A stretch of DNA of 64,000 nucleotides from Syngnathus acus. Its lineage: Eukaryota; Chordata; Actinopteri; Syngnathiformes; Syngnathidae. The notes under the pieces were generated by a model. The model was not told the origin of the DNA. It saw only the letters and a program-made list of their open reading frames with translations, and did not search any database. Positions 34,836 to 45,620 of the stretch are shown one piece after another (positions within the stretch are counted from its first letter, which is position 1; each line of letters begins with the position of its first letter). Location: assembly GCF_901709675.1 (NCBI RefSeq), contig NC_051105.1, positions 13,006,604 through 13,070,603 of the forward strand. The letters run 5' to 3'. The position numbers and the translations under genes were made by a program.

Positions 34836-37216
34836 CTAGACGGATGACACGATGTCATGTTAGTGCACAAGCAGGCTATAGGTGCACCTTGCACACACTC
34901 ATATGTCACATTCATGCACACACATTTGACCTATTACACCACAGAGAAGTTGTTTATTTTTTTAAGTCTCTTGCACATGACCACAGTGTGGTACTGTTTG
35001 TAGCCACCCCAAAGTATTTTAAATTTGGAGTGGGGTCTCAAAGAGATCCTTTCTCCTCCCACTCGAGCTGTTTTCTAGAAAATTTGCCACATCAGAGGCA
35101 TTCTGTAGTATTTTGAAATAATTAAATTAAAAAAAACTTCAGTGGGAAACCACTCATCACACTCAAAGAACATGTATCAATGACAAGACAATCTAGAAGA
35201 GTATTCAGTCAATGTCCTAAGCAAGAAAAATACACAAATAATATAGGGAATAGTTTTGGCTCACCAATGCATGAATACCTACGTATTTTCCTTGCCTGTG
35301 TACCTACACAACTGGTGAAAGCATTCCGCATAAAACAGTTGTATATTTACTGTCTCGTCCGGACTGTGTGGCCCCTGCAGAGAGAGAAACGCTCCTGGGG
35401 TAGGTGTGTAGGTAGGTAGGTATGGGTAACTCTGCCAGACCGCACCCGCGGTACTCCTCTTTATAACTGATTCCTGCACTGCTGAGCCTGCAGCCACAGC
35501 TCGTAATTCATGTACCGTTTTTCCATTTCTGTGCAGTGGCACAGCCCCCGGATGATAGCAGAGTGAAGTAGAGTACAGCACATCAGAGGTGTTTGTATGT
35601 GTTCAAGAAGAACCGGGCCACGGCAACACTTACAGTACAGGACAAGTCACAGCTGAGCTGAAAGGCTGCAGGCCAGCTCAGGTCAAGTGCTAGTTAAGAA
35701 GGTGGTTATACAAATAACAATATCAATCTTTACAATCAATCTTTGAAACAACCCTACTATAGAGGAAGCAAGTTCATGAGTAAGACAGTACATTTGTTCT
35801 TAAAATTAAATACTCATCTGTGTTATAAACAAGTAAACGTAAATCTAAATGTTAACTGTATACAGAAAACCATTTATTGGTATCAAATAGAATACAAGTT
35901 TTAAGAAGGACTTGGAATTAAATCAAGCTTGTCAAGAAGACCTGGATAGAACAAGTGTTCTGTTGAAAGAGAAACGGAAAAAAAACAATAACAACAAATG
36001 AATACGTGTCAGTACGGTGATGGGAAATCTGGACACTCAGACTGACCTTATTATAGTTCAATAGGTTACGTGTGCATTTGTATTTAAGGTATGTTATTAA
36101 GTCCAAGTTGGGAAGCTGGTGCTTAGACTACAGCTCTCACCCAAGATGTAGCCAATCACTCTGCTCCCTGTGCAAGATGGGCTCATTAGACTCATCTCCA
36201 TAATAATATTGCATGTGGTGGTTGGACAGAGTAAGAAATATAACTCTCTGCGTAAACTTAAAAAAAAAAAAATTAAGATCTATATCATTATATCGATTTT
36301 ATGACTTTCTACTTTCTAATCATATACAGTATTGTTATCCCTATGGATATGGATTTTATAACATGTATTACATTTCAAAAGGGTTGAAATCATTTAGGGG
36401 AAAAAGATTACATTCATGCTGTTGAAGACGACAGACCTGATGAGCTGTTCCATCAAGTATAAATAAACTGTGATATTTGAATGATTTAAAAGGTTTAGTT
36501 ATCCAGGTATTTAAACTGCAAAATTTATCTGGAAATCGTCGCATATCATATATAACATTTTTGCTATGATTTTGAAGGCAAGGTGTTGAAATTTGAAAGT
36601 TAATGGTGTCTCACTGTAGGATGCCACTTCAATGGAGTTGTGTCATGTTTCCAAAAAGCAGCTAAGCTTGCCAGTGTGGTACACAAAAGAAACCCTGATT
36701 CAAACTCTGCCGTTTGTTGATGGTTGGTCATAGCTGTGATAAATAAATAGCATTATTACTAGCGGTGTGGCATAGTGTAACACACCAGTGAATTCTACGC
36801 AAAGAATAATCAATACAAGAGAAAATGATTTTCTTTGCAGTCTCTCACTCCCAATTTGGATTGTTGGTTGATATTCACCATCTATAGTATAACGCCTGCA
36901 TTTGTACCCAAGCAGCAGGGTGCAATAAAATTCACCAGTAGACAGCCTTCACAACTTTTGACATCAGAAGACAATGGAAGTGCAAGTTATCAAACTGATC
37001 CACAATGTGCAGCTTGTTGGAAACGGCTCAACAATCCCATTGGCAGACACTGTCTTAACATATAGGTCAGTTATATGCTGAACTGGGCACCAGAGGAGGG
37101 GGCGTCCAAATACACATTCTCCACCAAGTCTTAGCTAAAGAGGGTGACTGAAGGTTAAATGGTTTGGGTAGTACAGAGAGAACGGACGATCTGCGTTCCA
37201 AACGACCGAGCGTTAC
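34836..37216 (-). promoter_or_regulatory. arglu1: ARGLU1 intron 2, repeat-poor, candidate regulated splicing
   Basis: This 2.4-kb intron has no recognised transposon, unlike introns 1 and 3. In mammals, arglu1 intron 2 holds an ultraconserved element that controls retained-intron and NMD isoforms. Here the exon 2 frame stays open for 49 codons beyond the donor (to 37070). Two candidate internal exon starts lie on the minus strand: after CCACTGCACAG at 35528, giving a stop after six codons, and after TCTCTCTCTGCAG at 35374, with a possible donor TAG|GTACAC at 35303. Whether these are the fish counterparts of the mammalian element is an inference. Confidence 0.5.
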
Positions 37217-37442
37217 CTCTCTAGCCTTTTGTGCTGCCAACTCAGCATGTCGCTGTCTTTCCAGCTCCTCCAGCAGCTGTCGTTCCATGATGCGCTTCGC
37301 CTCCTCGACGCGACGCAACACCTCCCGCTCGATCTCATCCTTACGCTTCTCCAGTTCCTCTTCCACCCGCTTGGCCACCAGCTCTTCTACGCGCCGAGCT
37401 GTTTCTTCTTCTATAAGTTTTTCTTCAATCTCCTGCTGGCGA
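37217..37442 (-). CDS. arglu1: ARGLU1 exon 2
   Basis: This 226-nt exon codes residues 109-184: [60 protein letters not shown] and on to AAQKARE. This is the Glu/Arg-rich helical domain. It is almost identical to the human text. The acceptor is GTCTACTAG above 37442; the first base T completes ATT (Ile-109) with AT from exon 1. The donor is GAG|GTAACG at 37216. The frame remains open past the donor, which matters for intron retention (see intron 2). Confidence 0.97.
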
Positions 37443-38114
37443 CTAGTAGACAGAGAAGCACTGGTGAACATTATCAATGACTAGCTAAAATGAAACTATT
37501 TTTGTCAGAGGAAATCACATGAATAGAAATAACTAGGGGTGTAACGGTTCACCATACCCATGGTTCGATTCAAATTTAGATTTTTAAGTGACGGTTTGGT
37601 TCAAACTTTGGTTCGGTTTGAAGATAAAAAAAAAAAAAAGAAAACCTCCAGACAAAATGTCTTGATTTTATTGTAATACTAAGAACATGTACATGACTCA
37701 GTTATACATGTTATAATAACATCTCTTTAGACCAGTCCTCAATAATAAGGTCCGTCCGTCCGTCCATCCCTTTTCTGTACCGCTTGTCCCCACGGGGGTC
37801 GCGGGCGTGCTGGAGCCTATCCCAGCTGTTATCGGGCAGTAGGCGGGGGGATACCCTGAACTGGTTGCCAGCCAATCGCAGGGCACACTAAGACAAACAA
37901 CCATCTGCACTCGCATTTACGGGCAATTTGGAGGGTGCAGTCAACCTACAATGCATGTTTTTTGGATGTGGGAGGAAACTGGAGTGCCTGGAGAAAAGCC
38001 ACACAGGCACGGGGAGAACATGCAAACTCCACCCACCGCAACGGATCAAGAATACTAAAATAAACATTTGTACTATGATCAGTCTTTCAGCCAGTACTTT
38101 GTCATAATAAAATA
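37443..38114. other. arglu1: ARGLU1 intron 1, 3' part with repeats
   Basis: After the acceptor comes a fragment starting AGGGGTGTAACGGTTCACC at 37545, the end of a hAT-like MITE without its partner. A run of A follows at 37627, and then the SINE-like repeat listed separately. Confidence 0.45.
37744..38032 (-). mobile_element. SINE-like dispersed repeat, minus copy
   Basis: The inverse of the family at 1148: CCGCTTGTCCCCACGGGGGT, CGGGCGTGCTGGAGCCTATC, AACTGGTTGCCAGCCAATCG, then GGATGTGGGAGGAAACTGG and a tail near 38032. The tRNA-like head is missing. Confidence 0.75.
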
Positions 38115-38721
38115 CCGTATTTTTCTGACTATAAGTCGCGGTTTTTTCATAGTTTGGGTGGGGGCCAACTTATACTCAGGGGCGACTTATATGTGAAATT
38201 ATTCACAAATTTTCAAAATTCACAAATCTGCGATGTAGTGAAACCGCGATAAACGAACCGCGATGTAGCAAGGGATTACTGTAATTTGAACTGCAACTGA
38301 TGTCAGCAGCGCGGCGCACACGCGGCGGTTGTTTACATAAAAGACAAAGGATTCGATCACGGGATTTAATGACTTGGAGTGACAGAGATTGTTTGATAAA
38401 ATTCTTGTTTATAATTATATGCGCCTGAGGAATAATTTGAACCGCTTCGACGTCAGCGGCGCAGCGCACACGCAGCGTTGATTCCATAAAGGACGATCTG
38501 GATTTAATGATTTGCAGTGACACCGATGGTTTGATAATATTGTTGTTTACATAATAGGAATTTGATATATACTTTATATATCATTATATGGGCCTGTGGA
38601 ATGATTTGAACTGCTCCAACGTCAGCGGTGCCGCGCACACACGGCGTTGATTCCATAAAGGACGATCAATGGATTTAATGATTTGCAGTGACACCGATGG
38701 TTTGATAATATTGTTGTTTAT

Positions 38722-39479
38722 TAGGGGTGTAAATCACGGGTTTTGTCACGATACGATATCATATCGATACAAAGAACCACGATAGGATATTTGCCGATAT
38801 CTTAAAGCCTGCTGTGATTCATTCACGATACATCACGATATAGTGCTCTACGATCGATATAGAACAATATCCTGATTTATAACAATTCATACGCAAAATC
38901 AACAAGGTACTGCAAACTCTTAATTTAGGAAATTACAAGAGTATTGTAGTATACAAAGTGCTTATTTTAACACTGAACTTTAACAAATTCCTATATTTTT
39001 TCTCATATAAGTAAAGAAAAATGAATATTCTTTCTTTTTTTGTAATACCATTAACTTTAAAGTGCATTACTGAACTATTTAATTACAAAACAAAAATAAG
39101 TTCTTTATAATGAATGTAGTAAACATTACACCTTGACCATATGTTCTAATCCAAATGCAAAAAAAAAAACATTCTCTTGCAATATCAGAGAACTATACAC
39201 TAACTTCTTGGACACTAGCCATAGCACCAGCCCAGGAGCCGCGTAGTTGTCGGCTCCCCTTTCACGTGCCTGCTCTGCTCACAACACAACACGCCGCGCA
39301 CTGCTCCCGGAAAGAGGATGCAAGCAACAATGAACTGGATTTCAAAATAAAGTCGCGTCTAATGTCCGAGGTCAAAAACGGGCGATATAGATCGATGTTT
39401 ACGTTTAGCATCGATGCCAACAAATCGTAGAGCATTATATCGATTAATCGATGTGTATCGATGAATCGTTACACCCCTA
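38722..39479. mobile_element. hAT-type MITE nested in the 38115 MITE, 8-bp TSD
   Basis: The ends TAGGGGTGTAAATCACG and the inverse (CGTTACACCCCTA) are flanked by perfect TTGTTTAT duplications at 38714-38721 and 39480-39487. The body contains clustered CGATA/TATCG motifs near both ends. The 8-bp duplication assigns it to a hAT-like mechanism. It is non-coding. Confidence 0.9.
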
Positions 39480-39501
39480 TTGTTTATATAATAGGAATTT
39501 T

Positions 39502-40247
39502 CAGGGCTGTGGACTCGGACTCGGGGACTCGGACTCGGTCGGACTCGGTCATTTTTGCCGGACTCGGACTCGGTGCTGATTTTGACCGAGTCCACCGAGT
39601 CCGACAATAAAAAAAATACGTTCAATTTTATTTTCATCATGCTGCTGAGAATGCGCGTAGGAATACTGTCCACAGCCCTGCTTGCTTGTTATGAAGACAA
39701 ATTTAGTTGTTGCGTGCGCCCGCGCCTGCCTGCGTGCGTGCACGTACAAGACCCACAATGCCCCGCGCGCAGCCAAGATGGAAGAACCCGGGAGCAGCGA
39801 GTGAACAATGTTTTGCCTCTAGATTTGGGGGGGAAACGGAGCGTAAGTTACGATCAATGCGGCCACGTTGAGTTGCACTTAGGCTAATGTTTACATTATG
39901 TACCAATGTCAAGGACGATTATGTCACCCAGCTTATATCATTGATGTGTTTCGATAGTTGTGGGGTCGTCACTAATTATTTGTGTTTAGATAAATGTCTG
40001 AGCTATAATGGTGTAATTAATGATTAAAACTTGAAAGTATCTGTTTATTGTATTCGTTTATATGTTTAATAAAGACAAAGCCATCACAAAACTGTTGTAA
40101 TTATTTAGATTTTGATCTAAATTAGCCTTGAATAAAGACTAAGCAGTCACATGAATTAACAGAAAAAATGGACAGCCGGACTCGGACTCGTGGTCAAGAG
40201 GCCGGACTCGGACTCAGTGCAAAAATCCGACCGAGTCCACAGCCCTG
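39502..40247. mobile_element. MITE with GGACTCGG-repeat termini nested in the 38115 MITE
   Basis: The ends CAGGGCTGTGGACTCGGACT and the inverse (GAGTCCACAGCCCTG) are well matched. Each end has additional subterminal GGACTCGGACTCG repeats, typical of hAT transposase binding arrays. A clear target duplication is not visible, and a few bases of the host MITE seem lost at the site. The central 500 bp is AT-rich and non-coding. Confidence 0.8.
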
Positions 40248-40824
40248 CTTTATATATCGTTATATGGGCCTGTGGAATAATTTGAACTGCTTCGACGTCA
40301 GCGGCGCGGCACACACGCGACGTTGATTCCATAAAGGACGATCGATGGATTTAATGATTTGCAGTGACACAGATGGTTTGATAATATTGTTGTTTATATA
40401 ATAGTTATTTGATATATAATTTATATATCGTTATATGGGCCTGTGGAATAATTTGAACTGCAACTGACGTCAAGTCCGACGGCGCGGCACACACGCGACA
40501 AAGGACGATCGATGGATTTAATGATTTGGAGTGACACAGATGGTTTGATAAAGGTGTTATTTATGTTAGTTATTTGGATAACTGTTAATGTTACGTCAGG
40601 CCCGTTTTCAGCTCTTCGTTTGTGTTTGTCACGTTAGCATACCGTATCATATAGCCTGTTGTTGCTCATTCATGTCTGTTCTTGGTGTTGGATTTTGTCG
40701 AATAAATTTCCCCCAAAATTCGACTTACACTCTAGTGTGACATATATATGTGTTTTTTCACTTTATCGTGCATTTTATGGCTGACATATATTCCGGAGCG
40801 ACTTATAGTCCGAAAAATACGGTA

Positions 40825-41524
40825 AGTGAAACTGTCTGAGGTATAACAAAAAAAACACTTCACTTATGAGCAGTCAACATGAGCAGCCAACATTGTTAAA
40901 TGATAATAAATAAGATATAAATGAAAAACCTCTGTTGCTCAGAGGTAGAAAAAGGATTAATAAAAATAAATTCTTTGAAGACCAGTTTATATTGTAAGTA
41001 AAGCAAAATAAAAATCTGACACTGGTCTGAAGTAGAAAAAGGATGGATAAAAATCAATATCCATCCAATATCCTTAAATACAAGCTTAAATATCACAAAT
41101 AAATTCTACTGTTTGACGTTTTACTCATTCAGTTGTGGTCTATATAAAGTGGAACAGCAATGCTTTTGTCTGAGTTCCTCGTTTTGATTGCATCACAGGT
41201 CCCTCTTTTCTACTTGTTCTAAGGTGCGGCTTAGAGCAAGCCGTTTTGATGCGGTCTCTTAAAATGTAAACGATATACTTCACACCCCAATCCCTCCAGG
41301 CCGCAAGATGTGCGCCTCCCTTTCCAGTTGACGTATTTGTAGTTTTTTAGCCGAGGTAGCGTTTACTTGCGCCGCAAACTTTTTGATTGATTAAAAGATG
41401 TCAACGGCAGAAAACTTGTCCATACATACATAAAACGTAACAAAATAAATCCCCTCACAATATTTATGAACACTTCTTGTAAACAAGCATTGCAGTCAAG
41501 TTAACCCGTAAGCAAATGCAAGGG
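40825..41524. other. arglu1: ARGLU1 intron 1 sequence with a local duplication
   Basis: Two diverged copies of a motif around GAAAAAGGAT(T/G)(A/G)ATAAAAAT lie at 40945-40970 and 41030-41060. Nothing else was recognised. Confidence 0.35.
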
Positions 41525-41848
41525 CAGGGGTGTCAAACTCTTTTTTTTCGCAGGCCGCATTGTAGTCATAGCTTCTTTCGGAGGGCCATTATGACTGTCA
41601 ACCCAAATAAATGTATGAGCACCTCATAATATATACAGTAAAAGCTACAAAACGGACAAATAATTCATTTTCAAATCAGACGAGTAAAAACTGGTCAAAT
41701 ATTTAAAGAAAAGATATTATTAAAAGTGAAGACAATTTGCAATACTAGCAATGACACACGAATGTGATGCACAATTTGTCTTCACGGGCCACATAAAATG
41801 ATGTGGCGGGCCGTATCTGGCCCCCAGGCCGTGAGTTTGACACCTGTG
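41525..41848. mobile_element. hAT-like MITE (CAGGGGTGTCAAACTC ends)
   Basis: The left end CAGGGGTGTCAAACTC and the right end GAGTTTGACACCTGTG are inverted. The body holds GGCCGCATTGTAGTC and GGCGGGCCGTATCTGGCCCC, features of a very common vertebrate hAT MITE type. An exact target duplication was not found, so it is probably old. Confidence 0.75.
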
Positions 41849-42133
41849 CATTAAACAAGTCACGTCAGTACAAATAATTCACAGCCAGGAAGACAGGTAA
41901 GATTCTACAGATACGATTAATCTAATATCGAAATATATGACTGAAATACGTTTTAATCTTCACAGCGACGTGTGGATGACACCATGCAGTTGAGGCCTTG
42001 GCTTGTCAAGTCCTATGCTAAAGGCTAGCTAGTGTTGTCAAAAGCAAAAAAGCTAAGTTAGCATGTCATCTTAGCATGTAGCAGAGAACGTAAGTGACGT
42101 CTTAGTATTTAATTTCTTGTACAATATATTCAC

Positions 42134-42459
42134 ATTTTTCTTTGCCGTTCCATTTCAGCTTTTCTTTCCTCCTCCTCCTTCCTCTGCTTTTCGTCTAGGG
42201 CATTCCTCTTGCTCAATGTCCTTCCAAAAATGTCGATACGCTCCGGCGGGGATGCCGCTCTCTCCCTGCGAGATGAGGTTGTGGCAGAACGGGAACGAGA
42301 ACGAGAATCCCTGCGCCTGTTCCTCTTAGATTCTCTTGACTTGGAGCGCTTCTTTGGCCTCTCTCTGTCTCTGGACCGTGACCGACTCCTTTTCTTACTG
42401 TGTTTGCTGCTTTTAGAGTGTTTGGAGCGGGATGAACTTCGGCTTCGAGAACGGCCCAT
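42134..42459 (-). CDS. arglu1: ARGLU1 exon 1 (start, RS-rich domain)
   Basis: ATG at 42459-42457 opens MGRSRSRSSSRSKHSKSSKH. Residues 1-75 are an Arg/Ser-rich nuclear-speckle and splicing-type region. The conserved ERIDIFGRTLSKR motif follows, then the first Glu/Arg helix (DEKQRKEEEERKAEMERQRK). Exon 1 codes 108 residues plus AT and ends at AAAAAT|GTGAAT (donor from 42133). The T that starts exon 2 completes isoleucine. The frame is open three codons upstream, but the first real ATG is this one. The four exons sum to 801 nt, an exact multiple of three. Confidence 0.97.
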
Positions 42460-42958
42460 GTTAACCACTCCACTCGTCGAGCACTAACCAGCTAGTAACA
42501 ATTATGCGTGGGCAGTATCTGGAATTGTGCACCGAACGCCCTTTCGTGAGTTATTGTTGATAAAAATTAACAAAGGTAGCAACTTAAACGGTTGTGATTT
42601 TATAGTAATTATCACTCGAAAGCTGTTGTTTGCTGTTTGCTAGCTTGTATCACGCAATGATGGCGAACTGACGAATATTTCCCATCATGCAAATCGGTGT
42701 TGGTCTGGATTCGGCTTTTCTCGGGATTTCTTAACCAATGAACTGCCAGTGGTTCCGAACCCAGGATGTAACGTTTGGTGGCACTTAATTTGCAACCGCG
42801 TCGGCTTCTTTCATTTTTTGCAGACATTGGCCAATGAACCTGCTACCGTTAGCTTGAAATATGTTATAATACTCATTCCTAGCAAACAATTGACAGACCG
42901 TCGATGGAAGAAATGTTTCATTATTGCAGAATATATTATATATCTTTTTAAAATCCTT
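42460..42958 (-). promoter_or_regulatory. arglu1: Probable arglu1 5' UTR and promoter
   Basis: It lies immediately upstream of the arglu1 start and is free of recognised repeats. It includes several CG dinucleotides near 42480-42550, and GCGTCGG near 42800. The transcription start is unknown. The role is inferred from position. Confidence 0.5.
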
Positions 42959-43275
42959 CATGATCCTGAACTCTCTCCCCCCTTCTGCGTAGCGTCCTGT
43001 ACTTTTGCGCTATATTCAGACTGTCTGCTGTATGCACACTTGCTCCATTTTTGCTCCTCTTATTTATTATGTTATTTGTTTATTTATTATTTATTCATCA
43101 CTCTTATTTATTCATTGTTTGTGCCATCTTGTTTTTACTTTTTGTGTTGTTTACGTGTGTGTATATTGTGTACTATGTCTTGTCACCGTGGGATAGTGGG
43201 AACGTAATTTCTATCTCTTTGTGTGTCTTGACATGTGAAGAAATTGACAATAAAGCAGACTTTGACTTTGATTGT
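42959..43275 (+). mobile_element. LINE 3' UTR (endonuclease family of 43430)
   Basis: It runs from ATCCTGAACTCTCTCCCCCC to CACCGTGGGATAGTGGGAAC and ends ACAATAAAGCAGACTTTGAC with a TTTGAC-type tail. The same 3' block, with ACAATAAAGCTGACTCTGAC, closes the LINE piece inside Tc1 copy B at 57886. No RT is present. Confidence 0.75.
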
Positions 43276-43429
43276 TTGCTGGAGGTCATATGTGTTTTGA
43301 TGAACCCAAACAAAAAATAAACGATCAGAATCACTCATCTTTGTAATTTACATTCCCCTCGAGCACTTAGAGGTCACAACTGCGGGATAAATCCGACTTA
43401 TCACTTTCCTGGAATTCTGCGTTATTGAC

Positions 43430-43740
43430 CCAACCAGCGACTGGAAGTGGTCCTCTTTGTATTTTATATGAAGGTGTTCCCTCACTTTTCGCAGGAGATA
43501 CATTACATTATTATTACATTACTTCCATTCTTCTGGCGAATGTTCGATCGCTGGACAACAAAATGGATTACATACGACTGCTAAGATCTACGAACCGGAC
43601 AGTGAGTAACTGCTGTGTGCTCGTGTTCACTGAGACTTGGTTAAATGTCAACATTCCGGACTCTGCTGTACAACTGGGGCAGCTAGCATGCTATCGAGCG
43701 GACCGGGCCATTGTAAAGGGTGGAAAATCACGAGGAGGAG
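43430..43740 (+). mobile_element. LINE endonuclease N-terminal fragment
   Basis: It reads SILLANVRSLDNKMDYIRLL and then VFTETWLNVNIPDSAVQLGQ and ACYRADRAIVKGG. These are the first endonuclease blocks of a common fish non-LTR retrotransposon. The frame ends abruptly at the tandem duplication that follows. Its 3' tail lies, displaced, just upstream at 42959-43275. Confidence 0.8.
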
Positions 43741-44092
43741 TGAAGGAATGGGGTCGAAATACAAAAAGTCCTGCCTAGCTACAAAAACAGATATGCTCAA
43801 ACCTCATTGAATAAAGTTCATAAGCAGACAAGTATATTCACATATTAAATCAATAAAAAACATTTTAAGCATATAATTATACCTACACACCAAATCAATA
43901 AAGAAGACATAACTAGTGAAGGAATGGATTCGAAATACAAAAAGTCCTGCCTAGCTACAAAAACAGATATGCTCAAACCTCATTGAATAAAGTACATAAG
44001 CAGACAAGTATATTCACATATTAAAGCAATAAAAGAAATATTTTAAGCATATAATTATACCTACACACCAAATCAATAAAGAAGACATAACT
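43741..44092. repeat. Two tandem copies of a 176-bp sequence
   Basis: TGAAGGAATGG starts at 43741 and again at 43917. The copies differ at only a few positions (for example GTTCATAAG versus GTACATAAG) and both end AGAAGACATAACTAG. The unit contains no frame of note. Confidence 0.92.
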
Positions 44093-45400
44093 AGACATTT
44101 TTGATAGGTGGTTTTCTTAACTTTATGATCTGAGATGTATTTCTGAGCACTTTGAAATAACATGTTTTTTGATATATTACCTGAATAGCTTAATGACCCT
44201 TAAGGAACTCTTTAATGCATGCCTGATGATTTTCTAAATCACGGACACTGCCAAAGTCGTCTAAAAATGTTCAGTACTTGATTATATCTTATGTTTTGAC
44301 TAATGCTAGACGCCAGTTTTCGATCACTACTGAACGTTCTGGACAGAGGGAAATATTTTGCCTAACAAAGAAAATATATGGTTGGAAGCATGATTAAACC
44401 AAGAATATGATGAAGTAAGCAAGTACATGGAGAATCAAAAGACCAAACAAACAAAAACATGGTAATTGGTGAGTACAAACTTTGCATAGTCAGGGAACAT
44501 TAATAGATTGATGATGTCACAGCCAAAAGCTCACATAATTCCGTACAAAATGACAAAATTGAAAGAATGATGAATGGGCGGTGTGCGACAGTGGGCGAAG
44601 TGGATGTATGTGCAAGAATGGTTTACAGGAAGGACACTTGGAGATAAAACCGGTAGAGGTGCCAGAGGGAGATAAGCCAAGAACCCGGCCAAAGATGATC
44701 GTCAAGGCTGAAAGACGGAAAAGAAAACAACAGCCCCCACACACATCGAATCGCCCATAATCAGCACCCAACCCCACTGAACCAGCTCTCACCGAACCAG
44801 CACCCACTCCCATGGAATCAAACTCTCCTGCGAACTTGCCCCACCCCAAAGACTCATCACCCATCAAACTTGGCCCACACCGGCATGTGCAACTGAATAT
44901 AAGCTGAGCAAAGAACCTTGAACGTTGCCTTTTCTGAATGGAGACTTTCTGCTCTTGAGCATGGTCGTACGAAAGGCCCAGCGTTGTATTGTACTTTCCT
45001 GAAAACAGAGCTTTCTTAACAAGAATTGTGATTGAACTCAACCAACCTATGTAAGTCTAATTTCTGCTTCAGTGTCTTAGCATTTTCCTAAATCTGAAGA
45101 AATCAAACGAGCACGCAGTGAGTAAATTGGATAACAGGTGATTGGCAATGGCTTTTGCCGTGAGGCGCAGATAGCGCGCTTCCCAAATTGTGGACCAAAT
45201 CCAACAGTAATCTATCCCTCCAGGTGTTGCAGAGATATGCTTATGATCTGTTTGGGGGCTATTTTTTACTCTGTTTAGTTTTCTCCATTTTCTATTACGT
45301 ATTTTTATCTATTACGTCACATCCTTTGGGGCGGGACTACCAAACAATGGGTGTGGCCCAACAGTTTCGCAACTCCCCCATCTCTATTACTCAGAGAGAC
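44093..45400. other. Intergenic sequence without recognised genes
   Basis: AT-rich to 44500, then more balanced. A minus-strand open frame at 44517-45041 (174 codons) has low-complexity Gly/Ser/Phe text and no family likeness. I judge it chance or an unrecognised repeat. Confidence 0.4.
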
Positions 45401-45620
45401 TTTTGGAGTCCAAACAACTCAAGGATGCCGAAGTGGAGAGATCAAAATGTTTCGTTGTTGGATGCATCAATCCACACAACTCATTGCATCGTTTCCCAGC
45501 AACAGAACCTCAAAGAAGTTCCTGGTCAAATTTCATTTTTCAAGCAGTGTTCCTACATCTATGGGCAAAGTCCTGCTTGTTCAAGGAAGAGTGTTTCATA
45601 AATCTTTTGTCTGCATAGAG
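45401..45620 (+). pseudogene. THAP-domain relic
   Basis: One frame (45403-45618) reads KCFVVGCINPHNSLHRFPAT then RSSWSNFIFQAVF and ends KEECFINL. The CxxxGC pair, the RFP strand and the tryptophan match the first half of a THAP domain. The later C-x2-H pair is replaced by SCLFKEEC-like text, so the zinc site is incomplete. The start codon is uncertain. It is likely the decayed first exon of a THAP-bearing transposon gene and is distinct from the 10104 copy. Confidence 0.5.

Larger units (their letters stand above)
38115..40822. mobile_element. Large TA-site MITE with internal array and two nested MITEs
   Basis: The inverted ends CCGTATTTTTCTGACTATAA and the inverse of CCGTATTTTTCGGACTATAA lie between TA at 38113-38114 and 40823-40824. 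The inside has about four units of a roughly 176-190-bp repeat. Each unit holds ATATGGGCCTGTGGAAT, GATTTAATGATTTG(C/G)AGTG and GATGGTTTGATAA. Two later elements interrupt the array at 38722-39479 and 39502-40247. No transposase is present. It lies in arglu1 intron 1. Confidence 0.85.

Noticed and set aside
42209-42487. Plus-strand open frame over arglu1 exon 1
   Set aside because: Shadow of the Arg/Ser-rich exon on the opposite strand; the minus-strand reading has full family conservation and matching splice phases.
42749-43320. Hydrophobic open frames suggesting membrane proteins
   Set aside because: They come from T-rich LINE 3' UTR sequence; Leu/Phe/Tyr runs are expected there.
44517-45041. 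174-codon minus-strand open frame
   Set aside because: No family likeness, and the composition looks random. It may be chance in a stop-poor region.
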